From an uncultured Roseobacter sp. (GTDB lineage Bacteria > Pseudomonadota > Alphaproteobacteria > Rhodobacterales > Rhodobacteraceae): a stretch of 64,000 nt of DNA. Below, piece after piece: positions 25,378 through 35,085 of this stretch. The notes under the pieces were generated by a model. The model searched no databases. It saw nothing but the letters and a program-made list of their open reading frames with translations, and was not told the origin of the DNA. A program made the translations under genes and the position numbers. Position 1 is the stretch's first letter. The number at the start of each line of letters is the position of its first letter. Where the stretch lies: positions 1 to 64,000 of the forward strand of contig NZ_CANMDB010000009.1 of assembly GCF_947496515.1 (NCBI RefSeq), written 5' to 3'.

Positions 25378-26229
25378 CTATCTTTGGCACCGCGGGCAGA
25401 AGAATGTGGACCGCCCTGACTGCACGATACGTCCTATGACACCCCCGCAGCCGTCGGTGCGGCAGGGCGCGCCTTCGCGCCCGTAGACGTCGAAACTGTG
25501 CTGGAAATACCCCAGCTCGCCGCCGGTCTGCCGGTAGTCGCGCAGGGACGAGCCGCCCGCCGCGATGGCCGCCGCCAGCACCTCACGGATGACCGGCACC
25601 AGCCGCGCGACCCGCGCAGCACCGATCCGCCCCGCCTTGCGGGTGGGCCGGATCCCCGCCCGGAAAAGCGCCTCGCAAACGTAGATATTGCCCAGACCGG
25701 CGACCAGCCGCTGGTCCAGCAGTGCGGATTTCACCGGCGTCATGCGCCCCCGGAAGGCCGCGATCAGATGGTCCTCGTGAAAGTCATTGCCCAGTGGCTC
25801 GGGCCCCAGCACCGCCAGCAGCTTGTGCGCCTCCGCGCCTCTCGTGGCCATCAGGTCCATCGCCCCGAACCGCCGCGGATCGTTAAAGGTGATCCGCGCA
25901 CCGTTGCCCATGTGCAGCACCACATGATCGTGCTTTTCCGGCGCCGGATGGGCGTGCACGAAATCGCCCACCTGATCGCCCGACACCAGCATCCGCCCCG
26001 ACATCCCCAGATGCACCAGCAACGTCTCATCTGTGTCCAGATCGGCCAAAAGATACTTCGACCGCCGCCGCAACCCCAGCACGCGCGCCCCCGTCAGCCG
26101 GGCCGCCATCCGCGCGGGAAAGGGCCAGCGGAGATCAGGCCGGTTCACGTCCGCCCGCGCGATCACCGCACCTTCCATGGCAGGCGCCAGCCCGCGCATC
26201 ACGGTTTCAACTTCGGGGAGTTCGGGCAT
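25378..26229 (-). CDS. mutM: Formamidopyrimidine-DNA glycosylase (Fpg/MutM)
   Basis: The protein has 283 residues starting [14 protein letters not shown], where Pro2 is the Schiff-base nucleophile and Glu3 the acid catalyst. [24 protein letters not shown] and [20 protein letters not shown] (helix-two-turn-helix) are family landmarks. The C-terminal zinc finger is complete: CRTDGC then FFCPRCQR. It removes 8-oxoguanine and formamidopyrimidines and cuts the abasic site. I set the start at 26229 because the proline must follow the initiator methionine. It is divergent from ubiE. Confidence 0.97.
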   Translation of the reverse strand: MPELPEVETVMRGLAPAMEGAVIARADVNRPDLRWPFPARMAARLTGARVLGLRRRSKYLLADLDTDETLLVHLGMSGRMLVSGDQVGDFVHAHPAPEKHDHVVLHMGNGARITFNDPRRFGAMDLMATRGAEAHKLLAVLGPEPLGNDFHEDHLIAAFRGRMTPVKSALLDQRLVAGLGNIYVCEALFRAGIRPTRKAGRIGAARVARLVPVIREVLAAAIAAGGSSLRDYRQTGGELGYFQHSFDVYGREGAPCRTDGCGGVIGRIVQSGRSTFFCPRCQR

Positions 26230-26317
26230 TCCGCTGTCCTGTGACCAAAGGGCCGCATTGTGGTCCGCAGCCAGAGCCTTATAACAAAACCTGACGCCGA
26301 AAGGACCACAAGACCCC

Positions 26318-27070
26318 ATGACCGATCACAGCGACAAAACCACCCATTTCGGCTATCAGACGGTGCCCGAAGGCGAAAAGGCCGGGCGCGTGCAAGGTGT
26401 CTTTTCCTCCGTTGCCAGCCGGTATGACGTGATGAACGACGTGATGTCGGGCGGCATCCACCGGCTGTGGAAAGACGCCATGATGGACTGGCTCGCCCCG
26501 CGCGCAGGCCAGCGTCTGCTCGATGTCGCGGGCGGCACCGGCGACATCGCCTTTCGCTTTCTCAAACGGGCAGGCGCGGCGCATGCCACTGTGCTCGACC
26601 TGACAGAACCCATGCTGACCGAAGGCCGCGCCCGCGCCGAGGCCGCGCAGATGGGCGACAGCCTCGACTGGATCGTGGGCGACGCCATGGCGCTGCCGTT
26701 CGACGACGCCAGCTTTGACGTCTACACCATCTCCTTTGGCATCCGGAACGTCACCCGCCCGCAGGAAGCGCTGGCGGAGGCCTACCGCGTCCTCAAACCC
26801 GGCGGCCGCCTGATGGTGCTGGAATTCAGCCAGTTACCCAACCCGGCGATGCAGCGCGCCTACGATCTCTACAGCTTCAACGTGATCCCCCGCATGGGCC
26901 AGATCATCGCCAAGGACCGTGACAGCTATCAATATCTGGTGGAATCGATCCGCAACTTCCCCGATCAGGAGACGTTTCTCGGCATGATCCGCAGCGCAGG
27001 CTTCGGCAACGCCAAGTACCGCAACCTGACCATGGGCGTCGCCTGCCTGCATTCCGGGTGGAAGCTGTGA
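26318..27070 (+). CDS. ubiE: Ubiquinone biosynthesis C-methyltransferase UbiE
   Basis: The protein has 250 residues with the UbiE/COQ5 features [43 protein letters not shown]-binding [15 protein letters not shown] near residue 67, [20 protein letters not shown] near 130, and C-terminal [11 protein letters not shown]. It methylates the C2 position of the demethoxyquinol in ubiquinone synthesis (and demethylmenaquinone where present). It is followed after 26 bases by ubiB, so the two probably form an operon. Confidence 0.97.
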   Translation: MTDHSDKTTHFGYQTVPEGEKAGRVQGVFSSVASRYDVMNDVMSGGIHRLWKDAMMDWLAPRAGQRLLDVAGGTGDIAFRFLKRAGAAHATVLDLTEPMLTEGRARAEAAQMGDSLDWIVGDAMALPFDDASFDVYTISFGIRNVTRPQEALAEAYRVLKPGGRLMVLEFSQLPNPAMQRAYDLYSFNVIPRMGQIIAKDRDSYQYLVESIRNFPDQETFLGMIRSAGFGNAKYRNLTMGVACLHSGWKL

Positions 27071-27096
27071 CGCGCTTACCCGGGCAGGCCTGACCG

Positions 27097-28644
27097 TTGC
27101 GGGGCCCTCACAACATCTGGCGGCTGGCCGTGACCGGTGCCACGTTCGAACGCACGGGTGCCATGAACGTGGTGCTCGATGCGCTCGACACGCCGCCCGC
27201 GCTGCGTGTCGCCGCGCGCACGCTGGCGCTGCCTTTCAAATGGCTGGGCTACCGCGGCGATCCCGCCATGCCGCCCGTCCCCCGTGCGCTCACGGCGCTG
27301 GGGCCCGCCTACATCAAATTTGGCCAGATCCTCTCCACAAGGCCGGACGTGGTGGGCGACGAGCTCGCGACGCAGATGCGCGTGCTGCAGGACAAGCTGC
27401 CGCCCTTCTCCATCGAAGAGGCCAAGGCCGAGGTGGAGCGGGAACTGGGCCAGCCCGTCGATGCGCTCTTTTCCAGCTTCAGTGCGCCGGTCGCCGCCGC
27501 CTCCATTGCGCAGGTCCACAAGGCCACGCTGGCTGCCACGGGTCAGGCCGTTGCCGTCAAGGTCCTGCGCCCGGGGATCGAACGCGCCTTTCGCAAGGAC
27601 GTGGATGCCTTCTATCTCGCGGCCAAGATGATCAGCATCCTGTCGCCGTCCTCGCGCCGCCTGCGCCCGATGGATGTGGTCGAGCATTTCGACGGCGTGG
27701 TGCAGGGCGAACTGGATCTGAGGCTGGAATCCTCCGCCGCGTCGGAATTTGCCGCCAACACCAAGGATGATCCGGGCTTTCAGCTGCCCCAGATGAAATG
27801 GGAATACTCCGCCCGGCGGGTGATGACGCTGGGCTGGGCCGATGGTGTGCCCATGGGCGATAACGACGCCATCGATGCGGCGGGTCACGACCGGGTGGCG
27901 CTGGGCGACCGGGTGCTGACGCTGTTTCTCAACCACGCGCTGCGCGACGGGTATTTCCACGCGGACATGCATCAGGGCAACCTCAAGGTCGCGCCCAACG
28001 GCGACATCATCGCCTATGACTTCGGGATCATGGGCCATATCGATGAATATACCCGCCGCGTCTACGCCGAGATCCTCTTTGGCTTCATCCGCAAGGACTA
28101 CAAGCGCGTGGCCGAAGTGCATTTCGAGGCAGGCTACGTTCCCGCCCACAAGGATGTGGACGAGTTCGCCCGCGCCCTGCGCGCCGTGGGAGAGCCGATT
28201 TTCGGCATGGACGCCACCAAGATCTCCATGGGGCGGCTGCTCAACTATCTCTTTGAAGTGACCGAGCGGTTCGGCATGGAAACGCGCACGGAGCTGATCC
28301 TGCTGCAGCGCACCATGGTCGTGGTCGAAGGGGTTGCCCGCTCGCTCAACCCGCAGATCAACATCTGGCAGGTCGCGGCACCGCTGGTCACGGATTACAT
28401 CTCGCAGTCCATCGGGCCCAAGGCGGTGATCCGCGATCTGACCAAGACCGCCCGGGTCGTCACCCGCTTCGGCCCGCGCCTGCCCGGTCTGGTGGAGACC
28501 GCGCTGGTACGCCAGAGCATGCCCGCCCCGCCACCGCCCCGGCGCAGTCTGGTGGAACGCCTGCTGCTCGCCGTGGTCTTCGGTTTTGCCATCGGCGCGG
28601 GCGGCGCGCTGACGCTGCTGGTGATCGATCTGACCATTTTCTAG
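27097..28644 (+). CDS. ubiB: Ubiquinone biosynthesis atypical kinase UbiB
   Basis: The protein has 515 residues from a TTG start, giving MRGPHNIWRLAVTGATFERTGAM, the usual alphaproteobacterial UbiB N-terminus. KxGQ-type motif YIKFGQILSTRPD near residue 70, Ala-rich nucleotide loop SAPVAAASIAQVHKATL near 130, FHADMHQGNLKVAPNGDIIAYDFGIMG near 287 and two C-terminal hydrophobic segments are present. UbiB is a COQ8-like ATPase required for aerobic ubiquinone synthesis. It is located at the membrane through its C-terminal helices. It sits downstream of ubiE. Confidence 0.96.
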   Translation: MRGPHNIWRLAVTGATFERTGAMNVVLDALDTPPALRVAARTLALPFKWLGYRGDPAMPPVPRALTALGPAYIKFGQILSTRPDVVGDELATQMRVLQDKLPPFSIEEAKAEVERELGQPVDALFSSFSAPVAAASIAQVHKATLAATGQAVAVKVLRPGIERAFRKDVDAFYLAAKMISILSPSSRRLRPMDVVEHFDGVVQGELDLRLESSAASEFAANTKDDPGFQLPQMKWEYSARRVMTLGWADGVPMGDNDAIDAAGHDRVALGDRVLTLFLNHALRDGYFHADMHQGNLKVAPNGDIIAYDFGIMGHIDEYTRRVYAEILFGFIRKDYKRVAEVHFEAGYVPAHKDVDEFARALRAVGEPIFGMDATKISMGRLLNYLFEVTERFGMETRTELILLQRTMVVVEGVARSLNPQINIWQVAAPLVTDYISQSIGPKAVIRDLTKTARVVTRFGPRLPGLVETALVRQSMPAPPPPRRSLVERLLLAVVFGFAIGAGGALTLLVIDLTIF

Positions 28645-29054
28645 CGCGCGCCAGTTCTGTCCAGCGATGACCGCTTTGACCAAATCGGTGCCAAAACGCG
28701 CGTGCACGTGAGCTGGCGTGAACGGAATTTCGAAATTCCGTTCAGATTTCCTTACGGAAATCGGAGGATACCAGGGTCCTTTCCAGTGCTTTTTGACGCG
28801 CGACGGGTCGGGATCCGTGCCCCACGCGGCGCGCGCCGCGTGCCAGCGCGCCGCTGCGAGGTCGTCTTAAGGTTTACCGACCGTGCGCTGTCAAAACGGC
28901 GCAAAGCGTCGTGAATGCCGTCATTGCACCGATAAAATACCGACGTACCACCGACGCCATACCGACACGCCGATGCCCCTTGTTTCCAAGAAGCACAGCC
29001 CTTTTCGATGGTCCCCCGGAGAAAGGGTCCCGAACCGTTGCGCGTGCGCTCCGG
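28645..29054. other. Intergenic region with two adjacent palindromes
   Basis: These 410 bases between ubiB and the converging thiolase gene hold no convincing gene. They contain a perfect 26-bp palindrome at 28719-28744 and, directly abutting it, a second hairpin at 28745-28762. A GC-rich low-complexity stretch follows at about 28800-28860. Confidence 0.6.
28719..28762. repeat. Perfect 26-bp palindrome plus adjoining hairpin
   Basis: The half-site TGAACGGAATTTC (28719-28731) is followed at once by its exact reverse complement (28732-28744), centred on TTTCGAAA. Immediately after it, GATTTCC (28745-28751) and GGAAATC (28756-28762) form a second 7-bp stem with a TTAC loop. There is no T-run, so it is not a standard intrinsic terminator, though it lies about 75 bases past the ubiB stop. 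It may be a dispersed palindromic element or a bidirectional transcription end. Confidence 0.7.
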
Positions 29055-30233
29055 TCACATCCGCTCAATCGCCAGCGCGATGCCCTGACCGCCGCCGATG
29101 CACATGGTGATCAGCGCCTTGGAGCCGCCGGTGCGTTCCAGCTCATAGAGCGCCTTGACGGTGATGATCGCCCCCGTCGCACCCACCGGATGGCCAAGGG
29201 CGATGGCCCCGCCGTTGGGGTTCACCTTCGCCGGATCAAACCCCAGTGACCTGCTGACCGCGAGGGCTTGTGCGGCAAAGGCCTCATTGCTCTCGATCAC
29301 GTCGAAATCATCCGCAGAGAGCCCCGTCCGCGCCAGCAGCGATTGCACCGCGGGCACCGGCCCGATGCCCATCACCTCGGGTCGCACGCCCGCGTGCGCA
29401 TAGCCCAAGATCCGGGCCTTCGGGGTCAGCCCCGCGGCCGCGGCCGCCTCCGCTGTGGCCAGCACGACAGCGGCGGCGCCATCGTTGAGTCCACTGGCAT
29501 TTCCGGCTGTAACAGTGCCCTCCTTCTCGAACACCGCCCGCAATCCGCCGAGCGTTTCCAGCGTGGTTTCCTTGGGGTGTTCATCAACCTCAAAGGCGCG
29601 CGTCTCGCGCCGCACCCGCACCTCCACCGGTGCGATCTGGCTGGCGAAATGCCCCGCTTTCTGGGCGGCGGCGGCGCGGGTCTGGCTCTGCACGGCAAAG
29701 GCATCCTGATCCGCTCGGCTGATGCCTTCCTCGCGCGCGACATTCTCCGCCGTCACGCCCATATGGCCCGTGCCAAACGGACAGTTGAGCGCGCCCAGCA
29801 TCATGTCGAGACTGCGCACGTCACCCATCTTGGCGCCCCACCGCTGGTCCGGCTGGATGAAGGGCGAGCGGGACATGTTCTCCGCCCCACCGGCCAGCCC
29901 GAACGCGGCATCCCCCAGCATAAGCGACTGAATAACAGAGACAATCGCCTGCACACCGGAGCCGCACAGCCGGTTCACGTTCATCGCGGGCACGCTGTCG
30001 GGCACCCCGGCCTGCATCGCCGCAACCCGGCTGAGGTACATGTCCCGCGGCTCGGTATTGATCACATGGCCAAAGGCCACATGCCCGATCTGCGCGCCCT
30101 CCACACCGGCGCGCGCCATGGCCGCCGTGCTGGCCACGGTGGCCAGCTCGATGGGTGGTACACCCGCCAAGGCGCCGCCGAAAGTGCCGATCGCAGTGCG
30201 TGCGCCGTCCAGAATTACGATGTCGTTGGTCAT
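29055..30233 (-). CDS. Acetyl-CoA C-acyltransferase (thiolase)
   Basis: This 392-residue thiolase has all catalytic residues: nucleophile Cys90 in [11 protein letters not shown], His348 in GHPVGATGA and Cys378 in CIGGGQGIA. Length and the start [22 protein letters not shown] fit the PhaA/BktB-like and acetoacetyl-CoA thiolase group. It interconverts 3-ketoacyl-CoA plus CoA with acetyl-CoA plus a shorter acyl-CoA. It stands alone, divergent from tdh. It could serve fatty-acid, PHB or aromatic beta-oxidation; the sequence alone does not decide. Confidence 0.93.
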   Translation of the reverse strand: MTNDIVILDGARTAIGTFGGALAGVPPIELATVASTAAMARAGVEGAQIGHVAFGHVINTEPRDMYLSRVAAMQAGVPDSVPAMNVNRLCGSGVQAIVSVIQSLMLGDAAFGLAGGAENMSRSPFIQPDQRWGAKMGDVRSLDMMLGALNCPFGTGHMGVTAENVAREEGISRADQDAFAVQSQTRAAAAQKAGHFASQIAPVEVRVRRETRAFEVDEHPKETTLETLGGLRAVFEKEGTVTAGNASGLNDGAAAVVLATAEAAAAAGLTPKARILGYAHAGVRPEVMGIGPVPAVQSLLARTGLSADDFDVIESNEAFAAQALAVSRSLGFDPAKVNPNGGAIALGHPVGATGAIITVKALYELERTGGSKALITMCIGGGQGIALAIERM

Positions 30234-30385
30234 GCTGGCCTCCCTTGCCGTGCCCGTGCATAGGCCATGTCATGCTGCGCCAGATCCGTCCCGTGGGCAA
30301 CGCTCACGCCACGTCCCGGGGGTGGTTTTCGTTTCCCCTCCGGCAGCGTATATCACCGGTGAAACCGGCCAAGGGGGCATATCCG

Positions 30386-31432
30386 ATGCACAATGACATG
30401 ATGGCCTTGTCCAAGCTGCACGCCCGCGAGGGGCTGTGGATGACCCGCGCGCCCGTGCCGGACATCGGCCCGGACGACGTGCTGATCAGGATCGCAAAGA
30501 CCGGTATCTGCGGCACGGATGTGCACATCTGGAACTGGGACAACTGGGCTGCCGCGACGGTGCCCGTGCCGCTGATCACAGGCCATGAATTTGCGGGCGA
30601 GATCGTGGAGATGGGCCGCAATGTCACAGGTCTGACGATCGGGCAGCGCTGCTCGGGCGAGGGGCATCTGATCGGCCGTGCATCGCGGCAAAGCCGTGCG
30701 GGCCGGTTCCACCTCGACCCTGCGACCCGCGGCATCGGCGTGCACGAGCCCGGCGCCTTCGCCGAATACCTGCGGCTGCCCGCCTTCAACGTGGTGCCCC
30801 TGCCGGATGAAATCTCCGACGACATCGGTGCCATCCTCGACCCGCTGGGCAACGCTGTGCACACCGCGCTCAGCTTTGATCTGGTGGGCGAGGATGTGCT
30901 GATCACCGGTGCTGGTCCCATCGGGATCATGGCCGCCGCCGTTGCCCGACATGTGGGCGCACGCCACGTGGTGATTACCGACATCAACCCGACCCGTCTG
31001 GCGCTGGCTGCCGCGGTCGCGGATGTGGTCCCCGTCAATGTGGCACAGGTGGATCTGGCGCAGGTCATCGCGGATCTCGGGATGAAGCAAGGCTTTGATA
31101 TCGGGTTGGAAATGTCCGGCAACCAGCGCGCCTTCGATCAGATGGTCGAGGCCATGACCATGGGCGGGCGCGTCGCCATGCTCGGTATCCCGCCCGGTAA
31201 AAGCCCCGTCGACTGGAGCCGAGTTGTCTTCAAGGCGATCACCATCAAGGGCGTCTACGGGCGGGAGATCTTCGAGACCTGGTATAAGATGATCGCCATG
31301 CTTCAGAACGGTCTCGACGTGAGCGGCGTGATCACCCACCGCTTTTCGGCAACTGCCTTCGAGGACGGCTTTGCTGCCATGAAATCCGGCCATTCCGGCA
31401 AGGTCGTACTGGACTGGAGCGCGCCCGCTTAG
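30386..31432 (+). CDS. tdh: L-threonine 3-dehydrogenase lacking structural zinc ligands
   Basis: This medium-chain dehydrogenase has 348 residues, very close to E. coli Tdh throughout (ALSKL, EGxWMT, [14 protein letters not shown], [41 protein letters not shown]). It oxidises threonine to 2-amino-3-ketobutyrate with NAD+. Catalytic-zinc residues are kept: Cys42, Thr44, His47, His67, Glu68. The structural-zinc lobe is rewritten: the positions of E. coli Cys93, 96, 99 and 107 are Gly97, Ser100, Ser103 and Asp111. The start is ATG 30386 with AGGGGG upstream; ATG 30398 is possible and aligns better with E. coli. No kbl gene is adjacent. Confidence 0.93.
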   Translation: MHNDMMALSKLHAREGLWMTRAPVPDIGPDDVLIRIAKTGICGTDVHIWNWDNWAAATVPVPLITGHEFAGEIVEMGRNVTGLTIGQRCSGEGHLIGRASRQSRAGRFHLDPATRGIGVHEPGAFAEYLRLPAFNVVPLPDEISDDIGAILDPLGNAVHTALSFDLVGEDVLITGAGPIGIMAAAVARHVGARHVVITDINPTRLALAAAVADVVPVNVAQVDLAQVIADLGMKQGFDIGLEMSGNQRAFDQMVEAMTMGGRVAMLGIPPGKSPVDWSRVVFKAITIKGVYGREIFETWYKMIAMLQNGLDVSGVITHRFSATAFEDGFAAMKSGHSGKVVLDWSAPA

Positions 31433-32214
31433 GGCATCAGCGGCACGCGCCCGTCTTCACTCAGCAGCCAGCAGTTTCGCCCCTGAAAGACAGCCGCATG
31501 CAGCGGTCGGAAGTAGCCCGCCCCGCCATCGAGGTTGACCCGGTTGCCCGCATGCTCCGGATAATCCAGCGCCGTGTGCCCGTGCACCACCAGAGGACCG
31601 AAGGATTTGCGGTATTGCAGGAACGGATCACGGATCCAGATCACGTCATCCTCGACCTGCTGATCGAGCGGGATACCGGGACGGATCCCGGCGTGCACGA
31701 AGAGCAGCTCTCCCTCCCGGTGCATCAGCGGCAGCCCCGCCAGAAAATCCCGATGCCGCTCAGGCACCGCCGCACGGGCCGCGGTCTGGATCGGCTGGAG
31801 CGGCGCTCCTTCCTCCGCCGTCACCCCGTAGGAGGCAAGCGTCTTGTCGCCTCCGAGGCGCGGGTTGAACCATGTCAGATCACCGCGCGTCGCCGGATCC
31901 TGCACGATCATCTCATCGAGAAAACGGCTCAGATAGCGGTCGTGATTGCCTTTGAGCATCACCCAGTTGCGGCCCGCGTCCTGTGCGCCGCTCAGCAGGT
32001 CAAGCACGCCGCGGCTGTCGGGCCCGCGATCCACATAGTCACCGACAAGCACCACCCGCGCGTCAGGCCCGCCGTCCGCCTCGATCAGTGCCAGCACGCG
32101 GCGGAGCTCGTCCAGCTGACCGTGCACATCGCCGATGGCATAGACGGGCGGGCCGGAACTGGGCTCCGGCACGGGCTGTTGCGCGCCGAAGCGTTTGAGG
32201 ATGTTACGCCACAT
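31429..32214 (-). CDS. Calcineurin-like metallophosphoesterase
   Basis: This 261-residue protein of the bacterial PPP-type phosphatase group has the metal motifs [13 protein letters not shown] near residue 25, [21 protein letters not shown] near 53 and [13 protein letters not shown] near 83. Later histidines are in [11 protein letters not shown] and [13 protein letters not shown]. Relatives include serine/threonine phosphatases PrpA/PrpB and ApaH-like enzymes. Its ATG at 32214 lies inside the last codons of serA (11-base overlap), so it is translationally coupled to serA. Its tail overlaps the tdh stop region on the other strand by four bases. Substrate unknown. Confidence 0.88.
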   Translation of the reverse strand: MWRNILKRFGAQQPVPEPSSGPPVYAIGDVHGQLDELRRVLALIEADGGPDARVVLVGDYVDRGPDSRGVLDLLSGAQDAGRNWVMLKGNHDRYLSRFLDEMIVQDPATRGDLTWFNPRLGGDKTLASYGVTAEEGAPLQPIQTAARAAVPERHRDFLAGLPLMHREGELLFVHAGIRPGIPLDQQVEDDVIWIRDPFLQYRKSFGPLVVHGHTALDYPEHAGNRVNLDGGAGYFRPLHAAVFQGRNCWLLSEDGRVPLMP

Positions 32215-33799
32215 CGAAGGCCAGAGGCTTGATCTGGGTAAACAAATCCGTCTCTGCCAGTTTGGCACGGGCCTCTGCCGGGACCGCGTCATCGACATAG
32301 AGCAGCGCGATGGCTTCGCCCCCCGCTGCCGCCCGGCCAAGGGTAAAGTTGGCGATGTTCACGCCGAAATCACCCATGGTCTGGCCCAGCGTGCCGATGA
32401 TCCCCGGCACATCCACATTGGTGGTGTAGAGCATGTGCGATCCGATCTCTGCGTCGATGTTGATGCCCTTGATCTGGATGAACCGCGGTTTCCCGTCGGA
32501 GAAAACCGTACCCCCGATGGAGCGTTCGCGCTTGGCCGTGACCACCGTCACCTTGATATAGCCATCGAAGGCGCCCGATTTGTCCTGACTGGTCGTGGAG
32601 ATCTGGATGCCGCGTTCCTTGGCGATCACCGGGGCGGAGACCATGTTCACATCCGGATTGGCCTTTTTCATGATGCCCGCCATCACCGCGCAGTTCAGCG
32701 CGTCGAGGTTCATGCCTGCTGCGACACCGTCATAGAGGATGTTGACGGCCTGAATGGGCTCATCCGTCATCTGGCCCGTAAAGCTGCCCAGATGACCCGC
32801 GAGCTTGACCCAGGGGCCCATGACCTGCGCCTCCTCGGCGGTGACCGATGGCATGTTGAGCGCGTTGGAGACGGCCCCTGTCAGCAGGTAGTCGGACATC
32901 TGCTCTGCCACCTGAAGAGCCACGTTTTCCTGTGCCTCGGTGGTGGCCGCGCCCAGATGCGGTGTGCATACGACGTTGGGCAGGTGAAAAAGCGCGTTGT
33001 CTGTCGCGGGTTCCTTGGCAAAGACGTCAAAGGCCGCACCGGCCACGTGGCCCGACTTCAAGGCTTCGGCGAGCGCGTCCTCATCGACCAGACCGCCGCG
33101 CGCGCAGTTGATGATCCGCACGCCTTTCTTGGTCTTGGCGATGGCCTCGGCGCTGAGAATATTGGCCGTCTGATCCGTATAAGGCACGTGCAGGGTGATG
33201 AAATCAGCGCGCCCCAGCAGATCGTCCAGTTCGACCTTCTCGACACCCATCTTCTGGGCCTTCTCCTCGCCCAGGAAGGGGTCGTAGGCCAGCACCTTCA
33301 TTTTGAGCGCCCTCGCCCGATCACAGACGATACCGCCGATATTGCCTGCGCCGATCACGCCCAGTGTCTTGCCCGTGAGCTCCACCCCCATGAAGCGGGA
33401 TTTCTCCCATTTGCCAGCGTGGGTGGAGGCGGAGGCTTCAGGGATCTGCCGCGCGACGGCGAACATCATTGCAATCGCGTGCTCGGCTGTGGTGATCATG
33501 TTGCCGAAGGGTGTGTTCATCACGATGATCCCCTTCTTGGAGGCGGCGTCCTTATCGATGTTATCGGTGCCGATCCCGGCCCGCCCGATGACCTTGAGAT
33601 TGCTGGCGGCCGCGATGATTTTCTCGGTCACTTTGGTGGCCGAGCGGATGGCGAGGCCGTCGTAGTTGCCGATGATCTGGGCCAGTTTGTCCTTGTCCTT
33701 GCCCAGATCGGGCTGGAAATCCACCTCGATGCCGCGGTCCTTGAAGATCTGGACGGCGGCGGGCGACAGCTTGTCGGAGATGAGTACTTTGGGAGCCAT
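32204..33799 (-). CDS. serA: D-3-phosphoglycerate dehydrogenase
   Basis: The protein has 531 residues beginning MAPKVLISDKLSPAAVQIFKD. It has the long (type I) SerA layout: substrate and NAD domains with GVIGAGNIGGIVCDRA near residue 147, RIINCARGGLVDEDAL near 229 and HLGAATTEAQENVA near 280. An intervening domain and a C-terminal ACT domain (HMLYTTNVDVPGIIGTLGQTMGDFGVNIANFTLGR) follow. It starts the phosphorylated serine pathway. The start at 33799 removes an 11-residue leader without family similarity. serC lies upstream on the same strand across a 119-base gap with paired palindromes. Confidence 0.96.
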   Translation of the reverse strand: MAPKVLISDKLSPAAVQIFKDRGIEVDFQPDLGKDKDKLAQIIGNYDGLAIRSATKVTEKIIAAASNLKVIGRAGIGTDNIDKDAASKKGIIVMNTPFGNMITTAEHAIAMMFAVARQIPEASASTHAGKWEKSRFMGVELTGKTLGVIGAGNIGGIVCDRARALKMKVLAYDPFLGEEKAQKMGVEKVELDDLLGRADFITLHVPYTDQTANILSAEAIAKTKKGVRIINCARGGLVDEDALAEALKSGHVAGAAFDVFAKEPATDNALFHLPNVVCTPHLGAATTEAQENVALQVAEQMSDYLLTGAVSNALNMPSVTAEEAQVMGPWVKLAGHLGSFTGQMTDEPIQAVNILYDGVAAGMNLDALNCAVMAGIMKKANPDVNMVSAPVIAKERGIQISTTSQDKSGAFDGYIKVTVVTAKRERSIGGTVFSDGKPRFIQIKGINIDAEIGSHMLYTTNVDVPGIIGTLGQTMGDFGVNIANFTLGRAAAGGEAIALLYVDDAVPAEARAKLAETDLFTQIKPLAFDVA

Positions 33800-33830
33800 T
33801 GCTTTGGTCCTTTTGAAGAAGCGATGTGTC

Positions 33831-33913
33831 ACCCTCGGGCCTGACCCGAGGGTCTCTGTGTCAATGTCGGGGAGGGTGGGCAGGCAGGAGATCCTCGGGT
33901 CAGGCCCGAGGAT
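33831..33913. repeat. Pair of inverted REP-like palindromes between serC and serA
   Basis: Two hairpins with 9-bp perfect stems flank a 37-base spacer: ACCCTCGGG/CCCGAGGGT (33831-33853, loop CCTGA) and ATCCTCGGG/CCCGAGGAT (33891-33913, loop TCAGG). The two units are reverse complements of each other apart from the outer base pairs, so the whole block is itself an inverted repeat. They fill the serC-serA spacer and resemble dispersed intergenic palindromes of alphaproteobacteria. They could weaken read-through from serC to serA or stabilise the serC mRNA end. Confidence 0.75.
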
Positions 33914-33918
33914 GTCGG

Positions 33919-35085
33919 TTACCCGGCGATCTCGGTTTCAAATGCCCAGGCAAGCCAGGGCAACATGGCCTCGATATCCGCGGTTTCGACCGTGGCACCG
34001 CACCAGATCCGCAAGCCGGGGGGCGCGTCGCGGTAACCGCCGATGTCGAATGCCACACCTTCGTCCGCAAGACGTTTGGCGACAGATTTGGCAAAGGCGG
34101 CACCGTCGGTGATCCGGGGGTCGGTGAATTTCAGACAGACGGATGTGTTTGACCGGGTCGCGGGGTCAGACGCCAGAAAGTCGATCCAAGGCTGCGCGGC
34201 CACGAACCGCGTCACGGCGGCGGTGTTGGCATCGGCGCGGGCGATCAACCCTTCCAGGCCGCCTACGGAGTGTGCCCAATCGAGTGCCTGTAGGTAGTCT
34301 TCCACACAGAGCATCGATGGCGTGTTGATCGTCTCTCCTCGAAAGATCCCCTCGATCAGATTGCCGCCTTTGGTCAGGCGAAAGATCTTTGGAAGCGGCC
34401 AGGCGGGCGTGTAGCTCTCCAGCCGCTCCACCGCACGCGGGCTCAGGATCAGCATGCCATGCGCTGCCTCGCCGCCCAGCACCTTTTGCCAGCTGTAGGT
34501 GGTCACATCGAGCTTGTCCCAGGGTAGATCGACCGCAAAGGCCGCCGATGTCGCATCGCAGAGCGTCAGCCCGGTCCGGTCCGCGGGGATCACATCGCCC
34601 GTAGGGACCCGCACGCCGGAGGTCGTGCCATTCCAGGTGAAACAGACGTCCTGAGTGTAGTCGAGCGTGGCAAGATCCACGATCTCACCGTACCCGGCTG
34701 TGTGCACGGAATGGTCGATCTTGAGCTGCTTAACCACATCTGTCACCCAGCCCGCGCCAAAGCTCTCCCAGGCGACCATTTGCACCGGGCGTTCGCCCAG
34801 CAGGGTCCACATCGCCATCTCAAACGCGCCGGTGTCGGAGGCGGGTACGATCCCGATCCGGTAATCGTCGGGGATCCGCAGGATCTCGCGCGTGGTCTCG
34901 ATGGCAGCTTTGAGCTTTGTCTTGCCTTCGGTCGCGCGGTGAGACCGGCCAAGCGGTGCACCCGCAAGCTTTGACAGATCAAAAGAGGGGGGTTTGGCAC
35001 AGGGGCCGGAGGAGAACCGCGGATTGGTGGGTCGCGCGGATGGTCGTGCTGCCACGTCCTGCGGCAGGGTCGTTTGCATAGCCAT
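33919..35085 (-). CDS. serC: Phosphoserine aminotransferase
   Basis: The protein has 388 residues, of the alphaproteobacterial/Methanosarcina-type SerC subgroup: [36 protein letters not shown] and [21 protein letters not shown]. The PLP lysine lies in [18 protein letters not shown]. It transaminates 3-phosphohydroxypyruvate to phosphoserine. Of two in-frame ATGs, 35085 has GGAAGGA eight bases upstream and is preferred over 35079. A structured leader precedes it. serA follows on the same strand, giving the usual serCA order. Confidence 0.96.
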   Translation of the reverse strand: MAMQTTLPQDVAARPSARPTNPRFSSGPCAKPPSFDLSKLAGAPLGRSHRATEGKTKLKAAIETTREILRIPDDYRIGIVPASDTGAFEMAMWTLLGERPVQMVAWESFGAGWVTDVVKQLKIDHSVHTAGYGEIVDLATLDYTQDVCFTWNGTTSGVRVPTGDVIPADRTGLTLCDATSAAFAVDLPWDKLDVTTYSWQKVLGGEAAHGMLILSPRAVERLESYTPAWPLPKIFRLTKGGNLIEGIFRGETINTPSMLCVEDYLQALDWAHSVGGLEGLIARADANTAAVTRFVAAQPWIDFLASDPATRSNTSVCLKFTDPRITDGAAFAKSVAKRLADEGVAFDIGGYRDAPPGLRIWCGATVETADIEAMLPWLAWAFETEIAG

